A DNA stretch of 64,000 nucleotides, taken from positions 1 through 64,000 of the forward strand of contig NZ_JAODBG010000074.1 in the NCBI RefSeq assembly GCF_025463825.1, written 5' to 3'. The notes under the pieces are model-generated. The model worked only from the letters and a program-made list of their open reading frames with translations. It had not been told where the DNA came from and searched no databases. This DNA is from Cryobacterium sp. GTDB taxonomy: Bacteria; Actinomycetota; Actinomycetes; Actinomycetales; Microbacteriaceae. The number at the start of each line of letters is the position of its first letter. Position 1 is the stretch's first letter. The translations under genes were made by a program, and so were the position numbers. This document shows positions 44,760-53,431 of this stretch, one piece after another.

Positions 44760-47219
44760 TTAGACCAGGTCGACGGTTCCGGTGAGGGGGGTGTCCGTGA
44801 CCGAGGTGCCCACGTGCACCGCGAAGGCGCCGGCCTCGTACTGCCATCCCTCGTCCCAATTCGCGAAGGCGCGGGCGGGCAGGGCCAGTTCGAGTAGGGC
44901 GGATGCGCCGGCCTCCAGCGAGACCGCGGCGAAGCCGGCCAGCCAGCGCACCGGTCGGTCGATCGCACTGTCGGCGCGGCTCAGGTACACCTGCACCACC
45001 TGCTTGCCGGCCCGCTCGCCGGTGTTGGTCACGGAGAGGCTCAGCCAGCCGTCGGTGTCCGCGGACACGGTGGGCGCCACCGTCAGGTCGGCGAGCTCCC
45101 ACTCGGTGTAGCCCAGGCCGAAGCCGAACTCGAAGGCCGGCTCGGTGCCGGCCTTGAGCCAGGCCCGGTAGCCGATGTGGATGCCTTCGTCGTAGCGCAG
45201 GATCCCGTCCTCCGGGGTGACGTCGAGCACCGGCACATCGGTCAGCTCCTTCGGCCAGGTGGTGGGCAGGCGGCCGCCGGGCTCGGCCTGGCCGAAGAGC
45301 ATGTCGGCAAGGGCGTTGCCGTATTCCTGACCGCCGAAGTAGCTGAGCAGGATCGCCTGCACCTCGTCGCGCCAGGGGAGCAGCACCGGGGAACCCGAGT
45401 TGACGACCACGATGGTGCGCGGGTTCGCGTCGACCACAGCGCGCACGAGCTCGTCCTGGCGGCCGGGCAGATCCAGATCGCTGCGGTCGAAGCCCTCCGA
45501 CTCCACCTGCGCGTTGGTGCCCACCACGACGATGGCCACATCGGCGGCGCGGGCAGCATCGACGGCGGCGGCGAGGAGCGCCGCGGGGCCGGAATCGTCG
45601 GTCTCGACGCCGACGTTGATACCGAACACCCCGGGCAGGTCCATGTCGCGGGTCGACAGGTCGAACTCGACCTTCAACGCGACCGGCCGGCCGGCGACCG
45701 CCGCCACGGCGGTGACCACTGACGGCGGGGCCATCATGTTGGCGCCCAGCGTGCCGCCCACCGAGAGGCCCTCGCCCTCGTGGGCCACGGCGCCGTCCAC
45801 AAAGATGCGGCCACGCCCCACGGCGGCGAAGCCGAACGGCACGGTGGCCGAATCGGTCGGGGTCCACGTCATCGACAGTTCGATGGTGTGCGCGGTCTGG
45901 ATGGGGGCGTTGCCGCCGAAGTAGATGAGCGCGGTGGCCAGCCGGTCTTCGCGGAACAGCTCCGCGCCATCCGCGTCGAGGAAACGCACCAGCATGCCGG
46001 CGGTGCCGGTGGCCGGGTTGACGATCGAGTCCAACGGAAGCTCGGCGATGCCGTTCTGCACGACGGCGCCCACCGAGTAGCTCACCTCGGCGTGCGGGAG
46101 GGCCGAGCGGATGCCGTCCAGCGGTGTCACGATCTTCTCCGGCAGCACGGTGGCGCTGCCGCCACCCTGGGTTCGGGCGTGCAGGGCGTTGTGGCCGATC
46201 ACGGCCACGCTGCGGAGGCTCTCCGCCGCAAGCGGGAGTGCCTGATCGACGTTCCGCAGCAGCACGCTGCCGGCCGAGGATGCCTCCCGGGCGAACGCGA
46301 TGCCGTCCTCGACGGTCACCGGCGCGGCCTGTACGGCGTCGAAGCCGGCCAGGGCGCCCACCCGGGCGGCCAGGCGCAGGATGCGCAGCACCTTCCGGTC
46401 GATGTCGTTCTCGGCGACGTCGCCGGCCCGCACGGCGGCGACCAGGGCCGCGCCCCAGAACCCGTCCGGGCCGGGCATCTCCAGGTCCTGCGAGGCGCGG
46501 GCGGAGGCGGTGCTGCGCACACCGGTCCAGTCGCTGACCACTACGCCGTCGAATCCCCACTCGGAGTTCAACGGGGTCTCGAGCAGGTCGTTCTCGGTGG
46601 CGGTGACGCCGTTGATCGAGTTGTACGAGCTCATCACCAGCCAGGCGTGCGAGTCGGTGACGGACTTCTCGAACGCGAGCAGGTACAGCTCTCGCAGGGC
46701 GCGATCGCTCACTTCGGTGCTGGCGGTGAAGCGTTCGGTCTCGTAGTCGTTGGCGATGTAGTGCTTCGGGGTCGCGCCCACGCCGTTGTCCTGCACGCCG
46801 GCCACGTAGGCGGCGGCCATCTCGGCGGTGAGCACGGGGTCTTCGCTGAACGCCTCGAAGTGGCGTCCGCCGAGCGGCGAGCGGTGCAGGTTGATGGTCG
46901 GGCCGAGCACCACGTCCACGCCCTTGCGACGGGCCTCGACGGCCGACATGGCGCCGTAACGGGCGGCCATCTCGCCGTCCCAGCTCGAGGACAGGGCCGT
47001 ACCGGAGGGCAGGTTCAGTGACGGGGAGCGTTCGTCCCAGACCTCGCCGCGCACGCCGCTGGGGCCGTCGGAGACGAGCAAACGGCGCAGGCCGATCTTC
47101 TCGATCGGCCAGGTGGTCCAGAAGTCCCGGCCGGTGAGCAGCTGCACCTTTTCGTCGAGGGTGAGCCGCTCGAGAAGCGCGGTCAGGCGGGCGGTGTCCG
47201 CCGCTGAGGTGTACGTCAT
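44760..47219 (-). CDS. GH3 beta-glucosidase with PA14 domain
   Basis: Cytoplasmic (no signal peptide) family 3 glycoside hydrolase of 819 residues. The N-terminal barrel has KHYIANDYE and the nucleophile Asp230 in GVVVSDWTG; a PA14-like insert lies about 385-530 in the second domain, followed by a fibronectin type III-like C terminus (WELADLTVAPTVS onward). Likely substrates are beta-glucosides or other short beta-linked oligosaccharides. It has GAAGAAGGA before the ATG and is divergent from a TetR gene, its probable regulator. Confidence 0.92.
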   Translation of the reverse strand: MTYTSAADTARLTALLERLTLDEKVQLLTGRDFWTTWPIEKIGLRRLLVSDGPSGVRGEVWDERSPSLNLPSGTALSSSWDGEMAARYGAMSAVEARRKGVDVVLGPTINLHRSPLGGRHFEAFSEDPVLTAEMAAAYVAGVQDNGVGATPKHYIANDYETERFTASTEVSDRALRELYLLAFEKSVTDSHAWLVMSSYNSINGVTATENDLLETPLNSEWGFDGVVVSDWTGVRSTASARASQDLEMPGPDGFWGAALVAAVRAGDVAENDIDRKVLRILRLAARVGALAGFDAVQAAPVTVEDGIAFAREASSAGSVLLRNVDQALPLAAESLRSVAVIGHNALHARTQGGGSATVLPEKIVTPLDGIRSALPHAEVSYSVGAVVQNGIAELPLDSIVNPATGTAGMLVRFLDADGAELFREDRLATALIYFGGNAPIQTAHTIELSMTWTPTDSATVPFGFAAVGRGRIFVDGAVAHEGEGLSVGGTLGANMMAPPSVVTAVAAVAGRPVALKVEFDLSTRDMDLPGVFGINVGVETDDSGPAALLAAAVDAARAADVAIVVVGTNAQVESEGFDRSDLDLPGRQDELVRAVVDANPRTIVVVNSGSPVLLPWRDEVQAILLSYFGGQEYGNALADMLFGQAEPGGRLPTTWPKELTDVPVLDVTPEDGILRYDEGIHIGYRAWLKAGTEPAFEFGFGLGYTEWELADLTVAPTVSADTDGWLSLSVTNTGERAGKQVVQVYLSRADSAIDRPVRWLAGFAAVSLEAGASALLELALPARAFANWDEGWQYEAGAFAVHVGTSVTDTPLTGTVDLV

Positions 47220-47303
47220 GGTGAGAGTCCTTCTTCCAGCGGGCGTCGATGCCCGCTCACGATGCCACCGGCGGTACCGACGGTGGTGGTAGCGTACCAG
47301 CGG

Positions 47304-47322
47304 AACCTACCAACGGTAGGTT
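47304..47322. promoter_or_regulatory. Candidate operator AACCTACC-N3-GGTAGGTT
   Basis: Perfect 8-base inverted repeat in the 136-base gap between the divergent GH3 and TetR genes. Size and location suit a TetR-family dimer that controls both directions. Confidence 0.5.
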
Positions 47323-47343
47323 TGTGGTCAGGTTGGTCGGCGG

Positions 47344-47349
47344 TAGGGT
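47344..47349 (+). promoter_or_regulatory. -10 element of the TetR gene at 47356
   Basis: TAGGGT, GACGGC, ATG. The palindrome at 47304-47322 ends 21 bases upstream and would overlap the -35 region, consistent with autorepression. Confidence 0.5.
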
Positions 47350-47355
47350 GACGGC

Positions 47356-47961
47356 ATGAGCATCCACGGCCCGGCACGACGGTACGCCAAGGGTGCCGCC
47401 AAGCGACGCGAGATCCTCGACGCGGCCCTGGCCGTCGTCGCCAAGCACGGCTACCGCAACTCCTCGCTGCAGGAGATTGCGGATGCCGTCAACCTCACCA
47501 AGGCCGGGGTGCTGCACTACTTCGATTCCCGCGAGGAGCTGATGGCCGAGGTCGTCAGCGAACGAGACGAGCACGACCGGGCGGCGTTCGAAGGCGCCGA
47601 GCACGACATCCTGGACACACTGAGCCGCACCATCGAGCACAACGGCACGGTGCCAGGGCTCGTGCAGCTGTACTCCCGGCTGGTTGCCGAAGCCGAGGCC
47701 CCCGAGCATCCGGCGCACGAGTACGTGCGCGAGCGGTACGATCAGATCGTGGGGTCTCTCGCCGACAGCGTGCGGCAGCGCCAGCTGGATGGCACGGTGC
47801 GCGCCGACATCGATCCGATGGTGCTGGCGCGGGCTGCCACCGCACTCAGCGACGGACTGCAGCTGCAGTGGTTGCACGACAATTCGATCGACATGAGCGG
47901 GGTCTTCGACGCCGCCCTCGAGCTGATGCTCGGCGCCGCGCCACGAACCACCCAGTCCTGA
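47356..47961 (+). CDS. TetR-family regulator of the GH3 gene
   Basis: A 201-residue TetR repressor. The N-terminal helix-turn-helix is clear (RREILDAALAVVAKHGYRNSS, then LQEIADAVNLTKAGVLHYF split at about residue 37). The C-terminal ligand domain is hydrophobic and unassigned. Divergent orientation from GH3 and the shared palindrome support a sugar- or glucoside-responsive local regulator; the ligand is inference. Confidence 0.88.
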   Translation: MSIHGPARRYAKGAAKRREILDAALAVVAKHGYRNSSLQEIADAVNLTKAGVLHYFDSREELMAEVVSERDEHDRAAFEGAEHDILDTLSRTIEHNGTVPGLVQLYSRLVAEAEAPEHPAHEYVRERYDQIVGSLADSVRQRQLDGTVRADIDPMVLARAATALSDGLQLQWLHDNSIDMSGVFDAALELMLGAAPRTTQS

Positions 47962-47966
47962 CCCGG

Positions 47967-48824
47967 TCAGCCCTTCCCGGTCTTGCCCTTCTTCTTCGTT
48001 CCGGCCTGGTCCTCGAGCCGGGCGGCGTGGTCGGGCACCGGCCGGTTCAGTTCCCGGGGCGGCCGTTCGTAATCCGACCCCGGCGGCCGGTGCGGGATGT
48101 GCACGACCGGCGGTTCCATGTCCTCGTACGGCACCACGGACAGGAGATGGCTGATCATGTTCAGGCGCGCGGCGCGCTTGTCCTCGCTCTCCACCACCCA
48201 CCAGGGGGCCTCGGCGATGTCGGTGTGCACGAACATCTCGTCTTTCGCCTTCGAGTAGTCCACCCACTTCGTGATCGAGAGCACGTCGGTCTCGGAGAGC
48301 TTCCACCGGCGCATCGGGTCCTCCTGGCGGGACCGGAACCGGGCCTCCTGTTCGGTGTCCGAGACCGAGAACCAGTACTTGACCAGCAGGATCCCGTCTT
48401 CCACCAGCATCCGCTCGAACAGTGGCGCCTGGTGCAGGAACCGGCGGTATTCATCGGGAGTGCAGTAGCCCATCACCTTCTCGACGCCCGCGCGGTTGTA
48501 CCAGGAGCGGTCCATCAGCACGATCTCGCCCGAGGTGGGCAGGTTCTTGATGTAGCGCTGGAAGTACCACTGGCCGCGTTCGCGTTCGGTGGGCACCGGC
48601 AGGGCGACCACCCGGGCGATGCGGGGGTTGAGGTACTGGGTCACCCGTTTGATCGCCGAGCCCTTGCCCGCGGCGTCCCGGCCCTCGAAGATCACCACGA
48701 TCCGGGCGCCGGATTCGCGCACCCACTCCTGCATGGTGACGAGGTCGGCCTGCAACCGTTTCAGCTCCGCCTCGTAGATCTTCTTGTTCATGCGGGGGGT
48801 GGCGTCTGCCGACTTCTTCGCCAT
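47967..48824 (-). CDS. ppk2: Polyphosphate kinase 2
   Basis: Uses polyphosphate to phosphorylate nucleoside diphosphates (or monophosphates). The 285-residue single-domain protein has Walker A EGRDAAGKG (47-55), Walker B MDRSWYNRAG (104-113) and the lid-region motif GQWYFQRYI, fitting a class I, NDP-type PPK2. A basic, glycine-lysine tail ends the protein. Convergent with the TetR gene (five bases between) and divergent from the gene at 48976. Confidence 0.93.
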   Translation of the reverse strand: MAKKSADATPRMNKKIYEAELKRLQADLVTMQEWVRESGARIVVIFEGRDAAGKGSAIKRVTQYLNPRIARVVALPVPTERERGQWYFQRYIKNLPTSGEIVLMDRSWYNRAGVEKVMGYCTPDEYRRFLHQAPLFERMLVEDGILLVKYWFSVSDTEQEARFRSRQEDPMRRWKLSETDVLSITKWVDYSKAKDEMFVHTDIAEAPWWVVESEDKRAARLNMISHLLSVVPYEDMEPPVVHIPHRPPGSDYERPPRELNRPVPDHAARLEDQAGTKKKGKTGKG

Positions 48825-48975
48825 GAAGCGCTCCGTCCGGGTCGTGTGCGTGGGCTCAGCGTACTCGCCGGCCGGCCGGCGCCCATAGCGGCCCGCCCAC
48901 CGGAGTGCCTAGGCTGGCGATCAACGGTGCACCCGACCCGGACGCGGCCGGTGACGCGTGTGAACGGGAGACCCC

Positions 48976-49365
48976 ATGGTCGAGGGAAGTAAAGCGGAAC
49001 CGTGGAGCCTCACCACCGCGCCGGGCACCGCTGCCTACTCGATGTACCGGGAGGGTGACGAGCTCGTCTGCCAGGTCGGTTCGACCACGTTGAAGTACCA
49101 GGCCAGGGCCATCGACGACCTGCACGCCTGGCTGGTCGCGCAGGGCGACTGGGTGTCGCTGGGCGCGGCCGACGAGCAGAAACCCGCCCCGGAGGGCTCG
49201 GTCGAAGCCTGGGGGCGGTCGTCGGATAACCCCGTCGGCGGCTGGTACGGGTTGCGCAAGGGGTATCGGGGACGCTTCGGCATGTACCTGCCGCCGTTGC
49301 TCGAGCACCTCGGCGTCGCCGAGCTGACGCACGAAAAACGCAACAACTCGATGCGGGCCCTCTGA
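48976..49365 (+). CDS. Small conserved-type protein of unknown function
   Basis: I do not recognise this 129-residue soluble protein. It has a beta-rich N-terminal half (AYSMYREGDELVCQVGSTTLKY) and a C-terminal segment with GWYGLRKGYRGRFGMYLPPLLEHLGVAEL, which looks like a conserved motif. GGGAG lies six bases before the ATG. A TAGGCT at 48909 could be its -10. No operon partner is certain; the DUF6412-YidC pair follows after 74 bases. Confidence 0.7.
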   Translation: MVEGSKAEPWSLTTAPGTAAYSMYREGDELVCQVGSTTLKYQARAIDDLHAWLVAQGDWVSLGAADEQKPAPEGSVEAWGRSSDNPVGGWYGLRKGYRGRFGMYLPPLLEHLGVAELTHEKRNNSMRAL

Positions 49366-49439
49366 GCTCGCACCCCACTCGCGGGCGGCCGAACCAGGCT
49401 GGCCGGCACGACTGGCACGGTGACTGGGAAAGGACACGG

Positions 49440-49787
49440 ATGCGCGCACGGATGCCGATGCCGCCCGCGTCGCCGACCGCCCGGCTGTGGGTCGCCCTTG
49501 GCCTCGGAGCGGGCGCGGGCTTCAGCCTCGCCGCCCTGCCGCTGGGCAGCCGCGGCTTCGGTGAATTCCTCGCCCTCGCGGCCCTGTTCACCCTGTGCGC
49601 CTCGGCCCTGGCCGTCACCGGCGCCGCCCAGCAGGTGCTGGCGATCCTGGTCATGGTGCTCAGCGGCGCCGGCACACCGGTCGCCCGGCCCTACCCCGAA
49701 CTGGCCTCCCAGGTCGGCCAGAGTGTTCCGGATGCTCCGGGCAAGCCTCAACCGCGCGCCCCGGGCCGCGCCCTCCCGGTCGCCTAG
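49440..49787 (+). CDS. DUF6412-like small membrane protein
   Basis: A 115-residue protein with two hydrophobic segments (about 18-36 and 40-73) and a proline-rich polar C terminus. The layout matches the small membrane proteins (DUF6412) found immediately upstream of YidC paralogues in Microbacteriaceae. AAAGGA precedes the ATG by six or seven bases. Role unknown; perhaps a partner or regulator of the insertase. Confidence 0.72.
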   Translation: MRARMPMPPASPTARLWVALGLGAGAGFSLAALPLGSRGFGEFLALAALFTLCASALAVTGAAQQVLAILVMVLSGAGTPVARPYPELASQVGQSVPDAPGKPQPRAPGRALPVA

Positions 49788-49890
49788 GGCGCCTTCTGCG
49801 CACCGCACCCCATCGGGTGCCTGCTCTGCGCGCCAACCCTGTCGCGACCACACGGTTCCCACTTTCCGTATTTCCGACCGGGAGACTCCC

Positions 49891-50691
49891 ATGGACATCT
49901 ATGCCTTCGGCCCCATTGCGGCCGTTCTCGACGCGGCCTACCGCGTTCTGCACAACCTCACCCTGTTCCTCACTCCGCTCGCCGCGGCCGATGCGGCCGC
50001 CCTGGCGATCATCGTCGTCACCGTCACCCTGCGCCTGGTACTGATCCCGGTGGGGGTCTCCCAGGCCCGTGCCCAGCAGCTGCGCCAGCGGCTGGCTCCC
50101 CGCCTCGCCGAGCTGCGCCGCCGACACGGCACCGACCCCGCCCGGCTGCAACGCGAGACGATGGCGCTCTATGCGGCCGAGAACGCGTCGCCGCTGGCCG
50201 GCTACCTGCCCCTGCTCGTGCAAGCGCCCGTGCTCTCCATCGTCTACGGCCTGTTCGTGCTGCAGGACATCAACGGGCACGACAACGCCCTGCTGGCCGG
50301 CGGGCTGCTCGGCAGCCCTCTGGGCGCCAGCATCCTCACCGGCTGGGGTGCCGGCCAGGCGCCGGCCGTCCTCGCTGTCGGCCTGCTCCTGTTGGCGGTG
50401 CTTCTGGTGGCGCAGTTGCTCAGCCGGCGGCTGATGCTCGCCCAGGGGGCCGCGGCCGCCGGTGCGACCACGCCCGCGGTCGGCGCACCACCGGCCGCGT
50501 CGCCCGCCGCCGCCGGGCTGTCCCCGGCGGCACAGCTCACCATGACCCGCGCGCTCAGCTGGCTGCCGCTGATCAGCGTGGTCTTCGCGGCCTTCGTGCC
50601 GCTCGCTGCCGCGCTCTACCTCACGGTCAGCGCGCTCTGGAGCGTCACCGAGCGCGCCCTGCTCTGGCGCCTGCTGCGTCCCCGCCGGTGA
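49891..50691 (+). CDS. yidC: YidC/Oxa1-family membrane insertase paralogue
   Basis: A 266-residue YidC-type protein with five hydrophobic segments; the cytoplasmic coiled loop QARAQQLRQRLAPRLAELRRR and PLLVQAPVLSIVYGLF are family marks, and an arginine in TVTLRLVLIPVG corresponds to the conserved groove arginine. It lacks the rnpA-rpmH context of the main yidC, so is a second copy. GGGAG precedes the ATG. A Pro/Ala insertion separates the last two segments. Probable role: insertion of a subset of membrane proteins together with the DUF6412-like partner. Confidence 0.87.
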   Translation: MDIYAFGPIAAVLDAAYRVLHNLTLFLTPLAAADAAALAIIVVTVTLRLVLIPVGVSQARAQQLRQRLAPRLAELRRRHGTDPARLQRETMALYAAENASPLAGYLPLLVQAPVLSIVYGLFVLQDINGHDNALLAGGLLGSPLGASILTGWGAGQAPAVLAVGLLLLAVLLVAQLLSRRLMLAQGAAAAGATTPAVGAPPAASPAAAGLSPAAQLTMTRALSWLPLISVVFAAFVPLAAALYLTVSALWSVTERALLWRLLRPRR

Positions 50692-50701
50692 CCCACACAA
50701 A

Positions 50702-50756
50702 ACTGGCCCATTTTCGCTGGTTGCAGCGGCTGCTGCACTAGCGGAAATGGGCCAGT
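50702..50756. terminator. Large nested hairpin between convergent genes (2)
   Basis: Perfect 12-base arms ACTGGCCCATTT/AAATGGGCCAGT (50702-50713, 50745-50756), continued by CGCT/AGCG, with an apical stem TGCAGC/GCTGCA and a GGCT loop. It sits between the convergent YidC and SPW genes and has no T run. Same design as the hairpin at 44693 but different sequence. Confidence 0.6.
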
Positions 50757-50772
50757 CATCCCGGGGGACGGG

Positions 50773-51180
50773 TCAGGCTGCGGTGGTGGCGTGGGACTTG
50801 GTGCGGGTGTCGGTCACGCTGGCGCCGGGCTGGCTCTTGGAGCAGAGCACGACCAGGATCACGGCGATGCCGACAGCGATGTGAGGGACCCACGCGTTCG
50901 GGGCCTCGTCGGCGAAGCCGAACAGGAACGGCGAGGCGATCAGGAAGACCGAGGCCAGCACGTCGAAGACCAGGTGCACCGGCATGCCGATGACCTTGAC
51001 CAGGCCGAGCTCGTATCGGGTCAAGAGGCTGTAGAGGATGAGCCCCACGCCGAGGACGCGGGGGATGATGACGGCGGCGCCGCCGACCTCCTCGAACATG
51101 AAGATGGTCGGGGCGAAAATGAGGGCGACGGCCACGACATAGTCGAGAACGGCGTGCACTTTGGTGGGAATGAAACGCAT
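50773..51180 (-). CDS. SPW-repeat-like membrane protein
   Basis: A 135-residue protein with four hydrophobic segments and two repeats of the SPW type: IPTKVHAVLDYVVAVALIFAP at the N terminus and HLVFDVLASVFLIASPFLFGF in the middle (each spanning one helix). A hydrophilic threonine-rich tail follows. Such proteins occur alone in actinobacteria and rhizobia; function unknown. GAGCTCC before the ATG gives a ribosome site on the minus strand (AGGAGCTCCC). Confidence 0.82.
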   Translation of the reverse strand: MRFIPTKVHAVLDYVVAVALIFAPTIFMFEEVGGAAVIIPRVLGVGLILYSLLTRYELGLVKVIGMPVHLVFDVLASVFLIASPFLFGFADEAPNAWVPHIAVGIAVILVVLCSKSQPGASVTDTRTKSHATTAA

Positions 51181-51370
51181 GGGGAGCTCCTGGTGGTTGA
51201 CCGGAGGCCGGATCGCCTCGCACTACTGGTTCGCCACCCTCGGGCCGGCGGATTGGTCCGGCGGCGCATCCGCCCGGTGAACCGCGAAGAATCAACACCT
51301 TGCCAGTTCTGACGGGTGCGCGCATAGTCAACGTGTCGGCACCACCCGGATGCCGGAGAGGACGTCACCG

Positions 51371-51859
51371 ATGTCTCAACAAACCATCACGCAAATGCGG
51401 CTCGAACGGTATTTCGACGCGCCGCCCGACCGGGTGTACCGGGCCTTCACCGATCCGGAGCAACTCGCCGAGTGGTTCGGCCCGCTCGGGTTCCACGTGC
51501 CCCGCTCCACCGTGCGCGTCGACGCCAGGCCCGGCGGTTACTGGCGCCTGGTCATGGTGAACAACGACAACCCGGCCATCACCTCGCCCGTCGACTCCGT
51601 CTTCACCGAGGTGGACGAGAACGCCAGGCTCGTCGGGTACGAGGATGCGAGGGGGATGCCGGGGGTGCGGGACGGCACCCGCCTCGTCCTGAGCATCGAG
51701 TTCACCCCCGACGGCGACGGCACCCTGCTGCGCATCGTGCAGGGACCTTTCCCGGAGGAGCTGAGCGATAAGGGCGCAGTGGGCTGGCGGCAGTCGTTCG
51801 GCAAACTCGATGCCTTGCTCCGGACCCGGCCGGAGCGGCGGACCGCCACGCGAGCCTGA
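51371..51859 (+). CDS. SRPBCC/AHSA1-like domain protein
   Basis: A 162-residue START/Bet v1-like protein. RYFDAPPDRVYRAFTDPEQLAEWFGP is the typical AHSA1 N terminus, then GGYWRLVM and the C-terminal helix WRQSFGKLDALL. Ligand unknown; members often act as lipid- or toxin-binding proteins. The second ATG is chosen since AGAGGA precedes it; an ATG 21 bases upstream is in frame. Confidence 0.86.
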   Translation: MSQQTITQMRLERYFDAPPDRVYRAFTDPEQLAEWFGPLGFHVPRSTVRVDARPGGYWRLVMVNNDNPAITSPVDSVFTEVDENARLVGYEDARGMPGVRDGTRLVLSIEFTPDGDGTLLRIVQGPFPEELSDKGAVGWRQSFGKLDALLRTRPERRTATRA

Positions 51860-51868
51860 ACGAGCCCG

Positions 51869-52714
51869 TCAGCAGCGTGAGTACACGTAGCCGGGGGCGC
51901 CGGCGGCCACGAGGTCGCGGTCGCGCAAGATCATCGACCGCGGCCGGCCCGGTTCGGCGCAGGCCGACGCGAAGTCCAGCCGAAGGTCGTCCGCGTACTC
52001 GATCGCCCACACCTGGTCGCCGTAGGCCCCGGTGTACAGCCCGCATTCCTGCCAGCGGTCGCACTCCTCCACGACGGCGAAATCGAACGTGCCGGCCAGC
52101 TCGCCCGCCAGCTCGGCGGCGTTCTTCTGTCCGATGGCGAGGCCGGCGGCGTGCGCGCCCGCCACGAACAGGCCCGCCAGGGCGAGGTTGTCATCCACGG
52201 TGAGCAGACCGGCCGATCGGGTGAACGAGTCGAGATTGTCGATCTCCACGGCGTCGAAGCCGTCGCGGGCACAGGCCGTGATCGCCGGCAGCAGCAGTGC
52301 GGCGATGGCGGAGCGGGACTGGGCGGTGCTCGTGTCGTACAGGAACTCGTCCGGCCAGTTCTCGTCGCGGACGGGCTCGCCGCCGTCGGTGAGGACCAGG
52401 TCGGGGGAGTCGGTCAGGACCCGCTCCGAGTCGGCCGGTTGGGTCTGGAACCCGTTCAGGTAGCAGACCGAATACAAGCCGGCGGCGGGTGATTCGGTGC
52501 TGTCGCGCACGATGACGCCGACGCCGGCCGGCGGGTCGTATGCGCCGCCGAGCTGATAGTCCAGACCGACCCCGGCGGGTGGCAGGGCGGGCGGGGCCGC
52601 CGGGGCTGCCGGCGCGGGCGCCGCGCAGCTGCCCAGGAGCAGCGCCGTGACCAGCACGGGCACCAGCCCGGGCGACACCTGTCGCCCGGGGGATGTGCGG
52701 CTGGTCATCCGCAT
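51869..52714 (-). CDS. GH114 endo-alpha-1,4-polygalactosaminidase-like lipoprotein
   Basis: A 281-residue exported protein: signal sequence with lipobox GSC (Cys30), an Ala/Pro linker, then a TIM-barrel of the GH114 type (VGLDYQLGGAYDPPAGVGVIVRD at the start of the domain, GFDAVEIDNLDSF as the acidic active-site strand, EYADDLR near the end). The family hydrolyses galactosamine-containing exopolysaccharide, as the hydrolase part of PelA does. It follows carD by 15 bases and may share its transcript. An ATG six bases downstream is an alternative start. Confidence 0.82.
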   Translation of the reverse strand: MRMTSRTSPGRQVSPGLVPVLVTALLLGSCAAPAPAAPAAPPALPPAGVGLDYQLGGAYDPPAGVGVIVRDSTESPAAGLYSVCYLNGFQTQPADSERVLTDSPDLVLTDGGEPVRDENWPDEFLYDTSTAQSRSAIAALLLPAITACARDGFDAVEIDNLDSFTRSAGLLTVDDNLALAGLFVAGAHAAGLAIGQKNAAELAGELAGTFDFAVVEECDRWQECGLYTGAYGDQVWAIEYADDLRLDFASACAEPGRPRSMILRDRDLVAAGAPGYVYSRC

Positions 52715-52729
52715 GCCGCGGGCGAGAGG

Positions 52730-53230
52730 TTAGGCGACCTCGGCGACGCTGGCGTTCAGCACGTCGTCGAGGGTGACGAAGGCTTCTTCTTCGGTGGACT
52801 TCTGCGCGAGCGCGAGCTCGGAGACGAGCACCTGGCGGGCCTTGATGAGCATCCGCTTCTCGCCGGCGGAGACGCCGGAGATGCGGTCGCGGCGCCACAG
52901 GTCGCGAACGACCTCGCTGACGCGGTAGACGCTGCCGCTGCCCATCTTCTCGGTGTTGGCCTTGTACCGGCGCGACCAGTTGCTGGGCTCTTCCTCGACC
53001 TCGCTGCGGAGCACGTCGAAGACGGCCTCGACACCGGCGGCGTCGATGACGTCGCGAACGCCGACGAGCTCGGCGTTGTCGATGGGCAGGTTGATGGCCA
53101 GATCACTCTGGTGCACGGTGAGCGTGATGTACCGCTTCTCGACACCCTTGATCGTGCGGGTGTCGACCGCGGTGATCGTTGCTGCGCCGTGGTGGGGATA
53201 GACGACGGTCTCGCCGACTTCGAAAATCAT
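52730..53230 (-). CDS. carD: CarD-family RNA polymerase-binding transcription factor
   Basis: Essential actinobacterial factor that stabilises the open complex at rRNA and other promoters. The 166-residue protein starts [19 protein letters not shown], the RNA-polymerase-interacting Tudor-like domain, and has the C-terminal DNA-binding helical domain with the conserved Trp in [13 protein letters not shown]. The ATG is chosen by this N terminus; an upstream in-frame ATG would add five residues. GAGG lies about nine bases before it. Confidence 0.94.
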   Translation of the reverse strand: MIFEVGETVVYPHHGAATITAVDTRTIKGVEKRYITLTVHQSDLAINLPIDNAELVGVRDVIDAAGVEAVFDVLRSEVEEEPSNWSRRYKANTEKMGSGSVYRVSEVVRDLWRRDRISGVSAGEKRMLIKARQVLVSELALAQKSTEEEAFVTLDDVLNASVAEVA

Positions 53231-53431
53231 CTGATGCAGCCTCATAATTCTTTGAGCGTGGTTGACGTATCACCCGAACGTCAGCGCCGGGCGCGGACGT
53301 GCTCCACCGCGGTGCTGCGACAGCCGATTGGACGCACTCGGGGCGGATCACCGGGTACAGCATGCGACTGAAAATGGCACAGCGGTTCGTTAAGGGTATT
53401 CAGAGAGTGTATCATTCCCGCCTCGCTGGCC

